Assembly (NCBI GenBank): GCA_907165275.2
Contig: OU015679.1
Span: 62,001-126,000, forward strand
DNA from: Zygaena filipendulae
Lineage: Eukaryota > Arthropoda > Insecta > Lepidoptera > Zygaenidae
DNA: 64,000 bases
Direction of reading: 5' to 3'
This document shows, one piece after another, positions 20,301-31,119 of this stretch. Below the pieces are notes generated by a model, which was given only the letters and a program-made list of their open reading frames with translations, made no database searches and was not told the DNA's origin. Numbering within the stretch: the first letter of the stretch is position 1; every line of letters begins with the position of its first letter. Position numbers and translations under genes: made by a program.

Positions 20301-22598
20301 TCGCCACCCACTGACAAGGGGTGTACTAAACGTTGTATTTTATCAACGATTGCGCGCCTGTGGGATATCATGGGATTCGTCGCCCCCACAGTGCTCTATG
20401 CAAAGCTGTTAATAAAACAGTTATGGCAGCTAGATATAGGTTGGGACGACCCAACGCCACCACGCATCGTTAAGCTCTGGTCACAGTTTTGCTCAGAGTT
20501 ACCGGCCCTCAATGACATCAGTATTCCACGCCATCTAGGCGTGACTGAGAGCTGTACGGTCACCTTACTGGGGTTCTCGGATGCGAGCGAGCAAGCCTAT
20601 GGCGGTGTCGTTTATTTACGCGTCGGTTCTGGCAGTGATAGCTCTGTTCGCTTGGTGTGTGCGAAGTCCAAGGTCGCACCAACGAAGGCGCCCTCAATTG
20701 CCAGGCTCGAACTCTGCGGAGCAGTCTTGCTGTCAAAACTTCTTCGTAACGTATTGAATAATTATTCGCGTCACTTTCATCTCAACGTGTACGCTTTTAC
20801 AGATTCCAAGGTCGCCTTATATTGGATCAGAAGTTCGCCCCATAGGTGGCAAACGTTTGTTGCGAATCGCGTTGTTCAAGTAACAGAGAATATTCCGGCT
20901 GATAAATTCTACCATGTCTCGGGATCAAAGAATCCGGCAGACTGCCTCTCGCGTGGCATCACTCCAGAGAAGCTGGTGTCACACCCTCTATGGTTCAATG
21001 GTCCTTCGTGGGCCATCCTGGACCCATCTGAGTGGCCCATACGTGAAATAGATGAACAGCCTGTAGATGTTATGCCCGAGCGTAAGACATATGCGCATAC
21101 CACAAGCACGCCTGTGGAACAGCGCCCTTTATACGATCTCGGCCTTCGCATCTCATCATGGAGCAAACTCCTCCGTGTAGTAGTGTACGTCAATAGATTC
21201 GCTAAGGTATCGCCCCGCCGCAGCACTATTGCGGTAACTGCCGAGGATTTAGAAACCGCAGAAATCAGACTACTAGCTGCCCTGCAAAACAAATATTTCG
21301 CAGAGGAGTTTATTAATATAAAAAATGAAAAAGGTGGTTCACCAGCTTTCATCAAGTTGAAGACTTTTATAGACAACAACGTGATCCGCGTGGGTGGGCG
21401 TCTTACAAACGCCGGACTGGATTACGCGCATCAGCACCCGATTATTTTTCCCAAGAACGACCCTATCGTTAACTCGCTCATCGATTATTATCATATTAAA
21501 TATCTGCATGCCGGGCCGGAGCTGTTAATGTCGCTCTTAAGACAAAGATTCTGGATCTTGTCCGCACGTCGAATTGTAAGAAAGAGAATCCATATGTGCA
21601 ATGTTTGTTTCCGAAACAAACCGCGTCCAACCTATCCGCTTATGGCCGACTTGCCTGAGAGTCGCACGCGTCAAGTCGTCAAAGCGTTCACACACACCGG
21701 TTGTGATTACGCCGGTCCAATTGCATATACTCCTGTTCGCCGCCGTGGCGTACATAGTGAAAAGTCATACCTGTGCATCTTCACATGCTTAACTACAAGA
21801 GCTTTACCTATAGAGGTCGCCACGGATCTCAGCACTCCAAGCTTTCTGGCCGCACTCAAAAGGTTCCTTGCGCGTCGCGGCCCAGTCCAGTGCGTCTATT
21901 CAGACAACGGAACTAACTTCAAAGGAGCTCACTCGTATCTTCGCGATCTGTATCGCTTTCTCAACGAAGAGTATCGTCCAAAACTGGAACAAGAGTTCGC
22001 TGAGAGCCGTATTAGTTGGAAGTTTATCTGCCCAAATTCTCCACATTTCGGAGGAGCTTGGGAGAGCATGGTCAAGGTTGTGAAGGCACATCTCTTCCGT
22101 GTCATTGGACAGCAACTCCTATCTTATGAGGAGCTTATTACTGTTGTCATTCAGGTGGAATGTTTGATAAACTCGCGGCCGCTGACTGTATTAAGCTCTG
22201 ATCCCGCTGAGCCTTCGGCACTCACCCCCAGCCATTTCTTGCACACTTCGCCTCTATGCTCTTTACCTGCACTGGAGGTCGAAGCTGACAACCGCAGTTT
22301 GCTCGACAGATATACGTTGTTGGACAAACTAGTCCAGTCATTTTGGAGTCGGTGGAGGAGGGAGTATCTACATGGGCTACAGATCAGACAGAAATGGAAT
22401 ACAACATCTGTACCTATTGCTCCAGGGACCGTAGTGGTTGTAATAAACGACAACGCGCCGCCCCTAGCGTGGCCACTGGCGATCGTAGAGAAAGTTCATC
22501 CTTCCAAGGACGGCATCATACGAGTCACCACCGTGAGGACCGCCAAGGGAACATACCAACGTCCTGTTGTCCGCCTTTGTCCACTCCCAAGTCAGTAA
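17311..22598 (+). pseudogene. Bel-1 gag-pol polyprotein, one frameshift
   Basis: Gag starts at ATG 17311 (MPKKPDSPEIQDSS). Near 17568-17572 the frame changes, apparently by loss of one T, and then runs 1,675 codons open to 22598. In order (residues of the long frame): DUF1759-like gag (about 35-230, LPPIELMAFSGDIRSWP), knuckles CFNCLSIKHRVSAC and CRLCRLKHHTLLH (about 293-325), BEL protease LLDSASQSHF (about 412), RT with YMDD (about 826), RNase H (GFSDASEQAYGGV about 1001, FTDSKVALYW), integrase HHCC (about 1306-1347) with D in GCDYAGP, D in SDNGTNFKG and E in FGGAWESM (about 1492), then a DUF5641-like tail (FWSRWRREYLHGLQ). All catalytic residues are present. Only the early frameshift appears to inactivate it. 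Confidence 0.92.
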
Positions 22599-22805
22599 TA
22601 AGCGGCGGCATATGCATTTAGTTAAGTTATCCCCTAAGTTTGTATAGTAATAGTATTTTTTTTTCTCGGAACGAAGTTCCATATTTATTAATACTTTATA
22701 TCCGAGCTAGTCCTCCTTAGTTTATAAGTAAATCTACATCGATCTAATATTTCATTTATGGTCTATTGTGGTATATTAAAGGTGACCCTTTAAGGGCGGG
22801 AGGAA
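22599..22805 (+). other. Bel-1 3' UTR and polypurine tract
   Basis: 207 bp between the stop and the 3' LTR. It ends in a purine tract, AAGGGCGGGAGGA, at about 22792-22804, just before TGCTTGCGCC. Nothing else is seen. Confidence 0.75.
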
Positions 22806-23293
22806 TGCTTGCGCCAGTAATTCGCAGATTATTTAATTCTTTATTTGCTTTGTGTCTCGCAATTTCTCCCCTTTTCCCCGATGAAAACGTTTATGCACAT
22901 TTACGTCAGCGCATGGCAACCCGATGAATAAATGAAGTGAGGGTTGTAAGAAAAAATGAATATTAATATTCTCACCGCAACTGCTACCTACGCATGTGAG
23001 AAAAATACGACTGTTATAAAATCACAAGTATTTATTCTGATGATCACGTCCACCGCGAGTGTCTCGCCATTATTGAACTCTGGAAGCCTGGAAATCACTG
23101 CAACTAAAACCTGGCGGGCCCGCCATCATCACGACGATCGAGAATCGCGCTGGTGCAGAAGTCCACGCAAGGTTGGTGTGCATGTCCTACTTCCTTTGAT
23201 TCCCGTCAATTTTGCGAGACACGTAATTTATCACTTTAACTGAGATCTATCGAAGGGTCCTTTATTAATTTGAAATAGTTTCTGGCGTGATCA
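22806..23293 (+). repeat. 3' LTR of Bel-1
   Basis: 488 bp, from TGCTTGCGCC to GGCGTGATCA, followed by the TSD GTATA. It contains the extra 7 bp missing from the 5' copy. Confidence 0.92.
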
Positions 23294-23313
23294 GTATATG
23301 TCTATGTCTATGT

Positions 23314-24138
23314 CAAAAGCCCTCTACGAGAACTGGATAGTGCGATTTGGCGTCCCGCTCAGAATTACGACAGATAGAGCACAAAATTTTGAGTCAGCAC
23401 TATTCAACACACTACTGAAGAGATGGGGTATATCTAGAATCCGCACCACAAGTTATCACGCCCAGTCAAACGGAAAAGTAGAACGACTTCATCGTACAAT
23501 GAAGGCAGCTCTCATGGCGCGCGGTGCAACCACAACATGGGTAGACGAGTTGCCCACCGTACTATTTGGTTTACGCACCGCACTACGAGAAGACAATCTC
23601 AGCCCTGCACTGATGACCTACGGCGCAACACTACGAATACCGTCCGATTTTTTCGTACCTACACAGTCGAAAATTGAAGATGCAGAATACGTGCAACGGC
23701 TAAGCCAAACAATGGCAACGTTAATACCAACAAATCGTACCACAACCTCACGACCTACGTTCGTACACAAGGACCTAGCTACATGTACACACGTTTTCGT
23801 TCGAAACGACGCGGTCAGACCGCCATTGACCCCGCCATATGACGGACCCTATCAAGTTCTAAAACGTCACGAGAAGTATTTCAAGATACAGTTACCATTA
23901 CGCACAACCGTGATATCACTGGATAGACTCAAGCCTGCCTACCTACTTAACGAAGAAGACGTAAGCACGAGCGACACTCACGTCACGTCGGAACGCAAGA
24001 GATCGAGTTCACCGAACCATGATCCAGTCGGAACACGTGGAATAAGGAATTCGACTCCAGCTGTTTTACCTACGTCACCTTACATCACCAAGCGGAGCGG
24101 ACGAGTCGTGAAGAAAAACGTACGCTTTGCTTGAAGGG
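23314..24138 (+). pseudogene. Element D integrase, C-terminal piece
   Basis: It resumes exactly where 16320 stopped (AK then ALYENWIVRFG). It carries the second catalytic D (TTDRAQNFES), the E (SNGKVERLHR), a GPY/F-like module (YDGPYQVLKRH) and ends VRFA then stop, as in element C. The two copies are very close at protein level (for example SQTMATLIP versus SRTMATLIP). The piece itself is open, but the protein is broken by the insertions upstream. Confidence 0.88.
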
Positions 24139-24144
24139 GGATAC

Positions 24145-25693
24145 TGTGCGTACCTCGCACATAAGTACAGAAATACCTACCAAAATACTTACGCGTTCAT
24201 ACTTCACAGCTGTTTACCTCCATGTACCTACCATTACCAAACCGAGTACGTAACATACCTTACCGGCGCTACAACGCGCTACCTTTACCGGGAAATTGGA
24301 TTAAGGATCAAGAAGGTTGAAGGAGCAAGAGAGAAATAACATACACAGTGGAATCACCTTATTATCAAATCACAAGAAAGAAACAGGACACGGACTATTT
24401 GTTATGTTATCCTTTATTGCCTAGCTGACTCAATTCCAACGAATTCCAGACAAAGGAAAGTGCGAGGAGCAATCTTGAAAAAGACGACCTCGCTGGAGAT
24501 TCGAAGGAACAGTCAAGCGACGTCACGTTCCTGGGTCACACTCACTTACAACTGAAGACTGAAGTAACTACGTAAGCAAGATCAGGCAGTATATCAAAAT
24601 GGAAAGAGTGGCCCTGAAAAGAGCCATTCAATCGCCTGAATCTTGCGACGCTGTTGTACACCATCAAGCACCATGGAACAACTCGGTCGGAGACACCTGT
24701 ATGGCACCACACGCATATTCACGATACGCGGTCCAGCGCGAGACGCGCGGCATTACGCTGTCAACGATTGATGGCGACTGGCGCTTGAGACGCGGCGGAC
24801 TGAGCTGAGCTCCTGCGCGCTCGCCGCCCGCGTCCCCCGCGCCGCGCACCCCGCGCATGCGCCTTGCGAGTGTGCGACGACAGGAGACTATGAATCACTG
24901 GAACTAGCATCTCGCGCGAATCTGTCCGCCATTTAATGTACGATTTCTCATTGGTTGTTTGGTTGTAAATATTTAATGTTGTGTTTTTTATTGATTGTTA
25001 CTTTTAAGGTTTTAGAAAAAAAGAAGAATAGAAAAAAGTTTATTTGATACCATAAAGATAAAATAAGTACAATCGTGAGACTTAAACTAGAATAGTTGGT
25101 ACCAAAATGGCTACCACTCAGCATTATGCCGTGGCACTAAGTTCCACGACGCTGATTTTCAGTGGCGACCGTAGAAGGGAGATGGCTTCACACTACAAAT
25201 AAGACCGTCCACAGTCTACATTTCTTAAGATAATTTAAGTGGAGATAATTTAAAAAGTAAAAATAGAGTAAGTATATAATAAAAAAAGCTAAGTAAATTA
25301 TCATAATGTTGCGGGGTATGCCTAAGAAGACTTAATATATAATCAGAAATAAATCCCTACTAATAATACAAATGCGAAGGTAACTCTGTCTGTCTGTCTG
25401 TCTGTCTGTCTGTTGCGCTTTCACGCCCCAATGGCTCAGCCGATCATCGTGAAACTTTGCATACACGTTGTCAGGGGTACAGGGAAGGACATAGAGTACT
25501 TTCATCCCGAAATTTCCGCGGGAACTCCGAACTTATCGCGGGTAACCGCGGGGAACAGTTAGTCAGAAATAAAATCAGATAGTTTTCTGTATATATAGCG
25601 CTAAGTTTTTAATAATAAATCATTCCAAGTTCCATTCCATTTCTACAAGCAAATGTGAGTTTAATACCTACCTGCTCGCAAGACACCGCTACA
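24145..25693 (+). repeat. 3' LTR of element D, with an insertion
   Basis: It starts TGTGCGTACCTCGCAC right after the purine tract and ends ACACCGCTACA at 25693. Without the inserted repeat (25014-25581) it is about 980 bp and aligns with C's 927-bp LTR, with many differences and small indels, so D is much older than C. Confidence 0.85.
25014..25581 (-). mobile_element. 568-bp interspersed repeat with TCTG microsatellite, copy 1
   Basis: It is flanked by GTTTT (25009-25013 and 25582-25586) inside D's LTR. It closely matches 34313-34842. Read on the minus strand it ends in a TTCTATTCTT-like tail, which suggests a non-LTR or SINE-like retroposon in minus orientation. The interior has a TCTG run (about 25387-25411) followed by a block (gctttcacgcc...gaaactttgcatacacg...gggaaggacatag) of the type common in microsatellite-associated lepidopteran repeats. 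No coding is seen. Confidence 0.75.
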
Positions 25694-25720
25694 TATTGAT
25701 GAAGATGGGTGAAAGTTACA

Positions 25721-26378
25721 ATTTGGTGCCGTGACCAGGATCATGGCTAAGTTAGTAATGTAAAAGCGACCGCGACAGTGATTCGCATGGTTGGCTTACA
25801 TACGCATAAACGACCGCGACGGCGAATCGCATGGTTGAATCAAATAAATAAAGACGACTGCGACAGCGTATCGCATGGTTGACTAAAATGAATACAAGTG
25901 GCCTAGATCAATAAATGCATGGCTATTTAAACATAATAATGTAGGGGTAACACCCTACAATTTGTTGTCCGTGAAATGGAACCCTGACTCTGAATATCCA
26001 CATTATAAATGTTGAGGCTGGGAACATTAACTTGCAATGCTCTTGCAGATTGCCGAAGAATAATTAATACGTATCTCGAGTAACATTAATAGTGAAAGTG
26101 ATATTTAAATACGTATCTTGAGTAACAGCAATAGTGAAAGTGATACATATAAAAGATATTATCTCGAGTAACATTAATAGTGAAAGTGATATGTAAAGAC
26201 AATTATTGGCATTTTAACAGTGCTAAAAGCAAAAGTTCTATTACTGAAATCGCAAGGACGATCCTTAAATTAATTGTATCATAATATTTGTTAAGTATAA
26301 TAGTTGTTAAGTGACTTGTCTTGTGATTTAGTTTGATTTTTAATAATTTTAATCCAGTGAATCAGTGCATAAATAAAA
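25721..26378 (+). other. Element A leader: primer site and two sets of tandem repeats
   Basis: The primer site TGGTGCCGTGACCAGG lies at 25724-25739. Three 42-45 bp units with the GCGACCGCGACAG core follow (25761-25885). Three further units of about 42 bp, each with ATCTCGAGTAAC and TAGTGAAAGTGATA words, lie at 26069-26198 and are not seen in B or G1. The rest is AT-rich. No coding is seen before the gag ATG at 26379. Confidence 0.8.
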
Positions 26379-27614
26379 ATGGGCAAGAGGAAGGAGAATG
26401 TAGGAGAATGTATGCTTCGTATTTATGTAGATATGTGTGTAATTATGCATGTGTGTGTTTATGTATATATGTATGTATGTATATGTGTATGTATGTATGT
26501 ATGTATGTATGTATGTATGTATGTATGTATGTGTTTGTGTATGTATGTATGTATGTGTCTGTGTATGTATGTATGTATGTATGTGAGTATCTATATCTAT
26601 GTAAGTTTTTATCTAAATATATATTGTAAATGCACCGCCAAGTGAGCTCTCTGTACTACCTGAAGGTTGACTGGCAGAGAATGCCACTGTGGCATTAAGT
26701 CCGCCTTTTGTACCATGATGTGCATAAAGTTTAAATAAATAAATAAATAAATAAATGTAGGACCCACGGAGTTTGTTGAAGCCGAGACCGAAATAGAAAA
26801 TGTACAGCCACAGCGTAAAAGGCGGCGCGAAGGCAGAGAAAAGGAGGTACCTGATAATGAAACAAAATATGATCGTTTGTACAAGTTGTTCAAGCGAACT
26901 ACACGACAGTTACAAAACAAAATTGAAGTTCTCGAACAAGAGTTTAAGCGGCCATCTGAAAAGGAAGATGTACCTCAAGAGGTTACAATTGAGAGTTCAG
27001 AGCCGGAAGTTCAAGAGAAAATCATATATGTAAGCGATATATCGAGTTTACAACACGAAAAACCTAAATTCAGTAACCCGGAGAAGGGGCATCCGGTTAC
27101 TTTTATCGAGGACCTAGAAACGTATCTTGAAAAGAGACGTGATGTGAAAGGACGAGAGGTACAAATTGCTATTGAGTGTCTTAAGGGGGAGGCAAAGGCG
27201 TGGGCCCGAATTTATAAAGATTCATGGTATAGTTTTAATGACTTTAAACGAGAATTTCTCGAAACTTATTGGGGAAAACCCGAGCAGGACAAAATACGTA
27301 GAGAGATTGCGTATAACAAATGGAACTGGGAAAAATGTCCGAAAATGTCCGATCATTTTATAAAGCTCGTAGGGCAAGCAAAAATCTTTACAAGACAAAT
27401 ACCGGAGGAGGATCTGGTGTCCGATATAATCAAACACTTTCCAACTAATGTACAAGATTTATGGTTCTGGTCTAAGAGTCAGACGATTGCTGAGGTAACA
27501 AAATTCCTCAGGGCTTTGGATGATAATAGAGCGGATGAAAGGCAACAACCTGTGAAATTTCAAAAATGCAACAAGAATATTAATGAAAATTTGAAAAAAA
27601 GATTTTCAAAGTAA
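26379..27614 (+). pseudogene. Element A gag, interrupted by a non-LTR stub
   Basis: The frame starts MGKRKENVG at 26379 and, after the inserted stub (26406-26753) and one TSD copy are set aside, continues at 26763 as a basic, charged region and then a retrotransposon-gag capsid. Capsid signs are KPKFSNPEKGHPVTFIEDL, CLKGEAKAWARIY, WYSFNDFKREFLETYWG and LDDNRADERQQ. It stops at 27614 (RFSK). A second frame opens from an A-rich run near 27590 and stays open to about 27725, so the true C-terminus may have been lost by a frameshift. No CCHC knuckle is visible in any frame. Gag would build the cytoplasmic particle. Confidence 0.82.
26406..26753 (+). mobile_element. 5'-truncated non-LTR element with GTAT microsatellite, in gag of A
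   Basis: It is flanked by the 9-bp duplication AATGTAGGA (26397-26405 and 26754-26762). The body is a GTAT run (about 26468-26590), then a unique 3' end (cgccaagtgagctctctgt ... gtgcataaagtt) and a TAAA repeat tail. A near-identical 3' end occurs at 44444-44704. It is the tail of a LINE or SINE family with a TAAA terminus; no coding part is left. Confidence 0.85.
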
Positions 27615-27785
27615 ATACCGCAAAGAGTGGCGGAAACCTAGTGAAACAAAACTGACGTCGACAATGACATCAGGCAATTTAGAAGAGGAGCGGGAGAGTG
27701 GAGGCACCGCACCTTTAAACAACTGAAGACTGCGAAGAGGGTTCCGGTTGCAGTCGGCGGTGTAAGGAACCGTGGGTTCGACATT
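27615..27785 (+). other. Gag/pro junction of element A
   Basis: The protease frame is open from about 27650, upstream of ATG 27786, and overlaps a second frame that extends gag to about 27725. This suggests that gag and pro were joined by ribosomal frameshifting in the living element. No slippery heptamer could be assigned with confidence. Confidence 0.5.
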
Positions 27786-28514
27786 ATGAAGAGCATGGGG
27801 TGGCGCCCAGGCGAGAAGTTAGGAAAGAATTCTCAAGGACTCTACAAACCTATCGAACTAAATGGTCAAACTCACAAAGAGGGGTTAGGCTATGGGTTTA
27901 ATAATATGAAGTACAACTTTGTAAAACACTTACAAAATAGACAAGACATGTTGCAACAGGGAGTCATTATCTCAGAACTTAATGTTAAGTCTGTTTTAAA
28001 TGAATCTCAGAGAGAAATTGAAGTTCTAGAAAATTTTAAAGGTGAAGTTGTAACAAATATATTCAATTTTGAGATAGAGGCTCTCCTGGACACAGGGAGC
28101 GATATTACTTGTATATCAGAAGAGCTCTGGATCGAAATTGCAAAGAAAAATCAGAATTTAGCTACTATGCCTGTAAAAGCGATTCAAATAAGAGGTGTCC
28201 TGGGACAAAAGAGCTCTAAAATACAACAGATAGTATTGTTGCCTGTGAGATTTAACGATTTAATTATTGAAACAAGTTTCTTAATTGTGCCTAAATTAGT
28301 AAGATCTTGTATTATTGGTTTTGATTGGCTAAGGATGAATAGGGCCATCATAGATTTAAGTACTGATAAGACTGGAATGTATATAACTAAAGATGCAAAA
28401 GAATATTTTATAGAGTTCGTCAAGAGGAATATTGTAGCAATATGCAAAATTGATTTCTCAAGTTTTGGTTGTGACTTAAACACTAAAAATAGAGAGACTT
28501 TAAAGTTGTTCTAA
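27786..28514 (+). pseudogene. Element A G-patch and aspartic protease
   Basis: A 242-codon frame. It starts with a G-patch, visible as MGWRPGEKLGKNSQGLYKP and then EGLGYGF about 15 residues later; upstream in-frame codons (GFDIMKS) extend it. G-patches bind nucleic acid or RNA helicases and are known beside the protease in betaretroviruses. The retropepsin active site is LLDTGSDITCIS near residue 100, with the partner motif CIIGFDWLR near residue 178. The frame stops at 28514, where the pol frame takes over after an apparent one-base deletion near 28500. The G-patch may stand in for the missing zinc knuckle. Confidence 0.85.
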
Positions 28515-29962
28515 AATCTTATGCTTCTATGTTCTCCGAACAACTAGGACGAGCGAATTGCTACGAACATAAGATAGAGATGATCGATGAATTTCCTATT
28601 GTAAACAGATCTTACCCTATACCATACGCCTACAGGGCGAAACTTCAATCGAAGTTGGATGAGATGGAGAGTAATGGTATTATAACGAGAATGTCAACAC
28701 CATACAGTAGTCCGTTAACTTTCACGTTGAAGAAAGACGGCTCTATAAGAGTCTTATTAGATGCTAGAGGCATAAATAAAAAGATGATTAGCGAAACTGA
28801 AAAACCTCCAATGCAATTGGATGTTTTGAATTCATTTCATGGTGCGAAATATATAACCACTATCGACTTATACTTTCAAATACCGATTTGTAAAGAAAGT
28901 AGAAAGTACACAGGGTTCACCTTCAATGGAAAGTCGTATGTTTACAATGTACTACCACAAGGATTGAAGACTTCAGTGGGAAGTTTCAGTCGTGCAATGG
29001 ACAAGATATTGGGTCCGGAAGTAAGAGAGTTTTGTGTGAATTACTTAGATGACTTGGCAATTATCACAACTGGAACGTTGGATTTACACTTCGAACATAT
29101 ACAGACGGTCCTTGGCAAACTGTATGAAGCGGGTATGACCTGTAACTTGCAAAAATGTGAGTTTATATGTAAAGAGATTAAGATGTTGGGTTTCATAATA
29201 TCCACTGAAGGGATACAAACAGATCCAGACAAGTTAAAGAGTATAAGAGATTTTCCAAAACCTAAGAAAGTAAAACAATTAAGAGCGTTTTTGGGGCTCT
29301 GTAATTTTTATCGAAGATTTATACATGATTATAGCAATTTGATCGTACCATTGTGTAAACAATTAAAGAAAGATCAATCATGGAAGTGGGGTTCTGAGGA
29401 ACAAGGTGCATTTGATCGATTAAAAGAAAGATTTATAAAAACCGTGATGTTACACCATCCGGATTTTAATAAACCGTATTACTTACAGACTGATTGTTCG
29501 GGCATTGGATTGGCTGGTGTGCTCTATCAATTGGACGATAATACCGAAATGAAAAGTTTAGGATACCACAGTAAAACATTAAAAGGACCAGAATTAAACT
29601 GGACAGTAACTGAACAAGAATTTTATGCAATAATAAGTTGTATAAAAAAGTTTGAAACATATCTAAGAGGTGCACAGTTGACGATTAAAACTGATCATAA
29701 AGCTTTGATATTCGTGAAGAATTGGAAGCTTTATAACAGTAGAGTAACGCGTTGGATACTTTATTTGGAACAGTTTAATTATAAAGTAGAACACATAACA
29801 GGAAAGCAAAATTTAGTTGCTGATATATTATCGAGATATTTGCCTGAGGGCAAGCATATACAGGAAGATAGGGGTATATGCTTCGAGATATTATATACAG
29901 AAACTACTGAAAATGTTGAGCTCAAAGAAAAATTGAACCGATTATCTGAACTACAATCATAA
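28515..29962 (+). pseudogene. Element A reverse transcriptase and RNase H
   Basis: The RT starts with MFSEQLGRANCYEHKIEM, and has KKDGSIRVLLDARGINKKM, the TTIDLYFQIPI metal site, LPQGLKTS and catalytic YLDDLAI (about residue 172). The connection LRAFLGLCNFYRRFIHDY is followed by RNase H: LQTDCSGIGLAGVLYQ, the TEQEFYAI helix, KTDHKAL and ADILSRYLPEGK. Element B has a matching stretch from its connection onward. A TAA at 29960-29962 stands where B has a Leu codon, so this is a nonsense mutation rather than the natural end. Confidence 0.88.
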
Positions 29963-31119
29963 GACGCTGATATCAGCGCAATTAAAGAACGTCTGGGAAG
30001 CGTGAGTGTGGCACAAAGTAGATCAGATAGAATTATATTGCGATGTAAATTACCAAACAACATTTTTATTATAGTTCAATTGAGACGAGCAAGGAAGTCA
30101 TATATCTTCCAAAAATCTTAATTAACGATATAATCGATCAAGTACACCTTGAAATGGGGCATCAAGGTGCTTATAAAGTTGTAAAATATATTAAAGATAG
30201 ATTTTATTGGCATGCGCTTACTAGAGATGTGAGAAAGAGGATTAAAACATGTCATGTATGCCAAATGTCAAAGAGCGAGAATATTAAATATGTTGGACCC
30301 TGTCAGTCGATATTGTCTAAAGACATTGGAGACATTGTAATGGCAGATATATACGGACCGCTACCAGCAGGAACCCTCGGGCTGAAATTCATAATAGTCT
30401 TTCAGGACACATTCAGTAAATTTATAAAGTTATACCCGATGAAAGATGCCACGGGCAGAAGTGTTTTATCAAAACTAAAACACTTTTCACAAATTATAAA
30501 ACCGAAAACTATAATGACTGACAATGGAAAGCAATTTATAAGTAATGTGTGGAGAGATGGCGTGAAAAAGTTGGGCATCAAAGCTATATACATATACCAC
30601 TGTGAGAAATCCTAGACCGAATACAGTTGAAAGAGTAAACAGAGAGTTGGGTAGATTGTTTAGAACCTATTGTGGTTCGAATCATAAGTCTTGGCCTAAT
30701 ATACTACCGACTTTGGAAGAGTTATATAACAATAGTTTTCATGACAGTATAGGCTTCACTCCGTGTGAAGTTATGTACGGTGAACCAAATAAATTATCAT
30801 TTGATGAGAAGCTCATGATCGACAGAAAACCCTTAAATTTACACGATATCAGAACTCAAGTTCGAGAGAATTTAAAAAGTGCTAGTAATGTACGACGCAC
30901 GAAATATGACAAGAGTCATAAATTAATTGTATTTCAAATTGGTGACTTAGTAAAAATACGTAGAGATAACAGGTCCGTTAAAGGGCGTAAAGAGACAAAA
31001 AAGTTTGAATTTTTGTATGAAGGTCCATACAGAGTGGCCGCCGTGCCTTTCAATAATGTTTATACTCTACAAGACGTGAACACTGATAACCTTAAAGGCA
31101 ATTATAATGCTATTCACTT
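29963..31119 (+). pseudogene. Element A integrase, two frameshifts, cut by element B
   Basis: The frame shifts once near 30068 (one base lost) and again near 30590 (four extra bases, an ATAT duplication). The pieces show the HHCC finger (HLEMGHQGAYK ... CHVCQ), first D in MADIYGPLPAG, second D in MTDNGKQFIS, E in NTVERVNRELG and a GPY/F module (YEGPYRVAAV). Coding runs up to the LTR of element B at 31120. Six residues (LYKYCK) and the stop appear at 63341-63358 behind B's 3' LTR. Confidence 0.87.

Larger units (their letters stand above)
16385..23293 (+). mobile_element. Bel-1: BEL/Pao LTR retrotransposon, recent
   Basis: A 6.9-kb element with LTRs 16385-16865 and 22806-23293 and the 5-bp duplication GTATA (16380-16384 and 23294-23298). 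The LTRs differ only by a 7-bp indel and about one substitution seen by eye, so it is young. It carries a primer site, a gag-pol frame with one frameshift near its start, and a purine tract. It sits inside the 79-bp stub in element D. Confidence 0.93.
16071..25693 (+). mobile_element. Element D: older CsRn1-type gypsy copy, 3' part only
   Basis: A decayed relative of element C on the plus strand. Integrase (16071-16320 and 23314-24138), purine tract (24133-24144) and a 3' LTR (24145-25693) are visible; the rest lies beyond the G1 insertion, off the left edge. It has been opened by G1, by a 79-bp non-LTR stub that itself received Bel-1, and by a 568-bp repeat. Its end at 25693 abuts what looks like the 3' end of element A's 5' LTR, so D probably inserted in that LTR. 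Confidence 0.85.
25694..31119 (+). mobile_element. Element A: G-family-like gypsy retrotransposon, main part (continues at 63341)
   Basis: The plus-strand outermost element. In view are the last 27 bp of the 5' LTR (ending GAAAGTTACA at 25720), primer site, leader, gag, G-patch/protease, RT/RNase H and integrase. B inserted six codons before the integrase stop, after ACTT (31116-31119); the frame and 3' UTR resume after the second ACTT (63337-63340). A is dead: a non-LTR stub sits in gag, there are frameshifts near 28500, 30068 and 30590, and a stop at 29960. The 3' LTR is beyond the window. Confidence 0.85.

Noticed and set aside
26333..26645. Tyr/Cys/Met-rich frames over the GTAT run
   Set aside because: They are translations of a tetranucleotide microsatellite.
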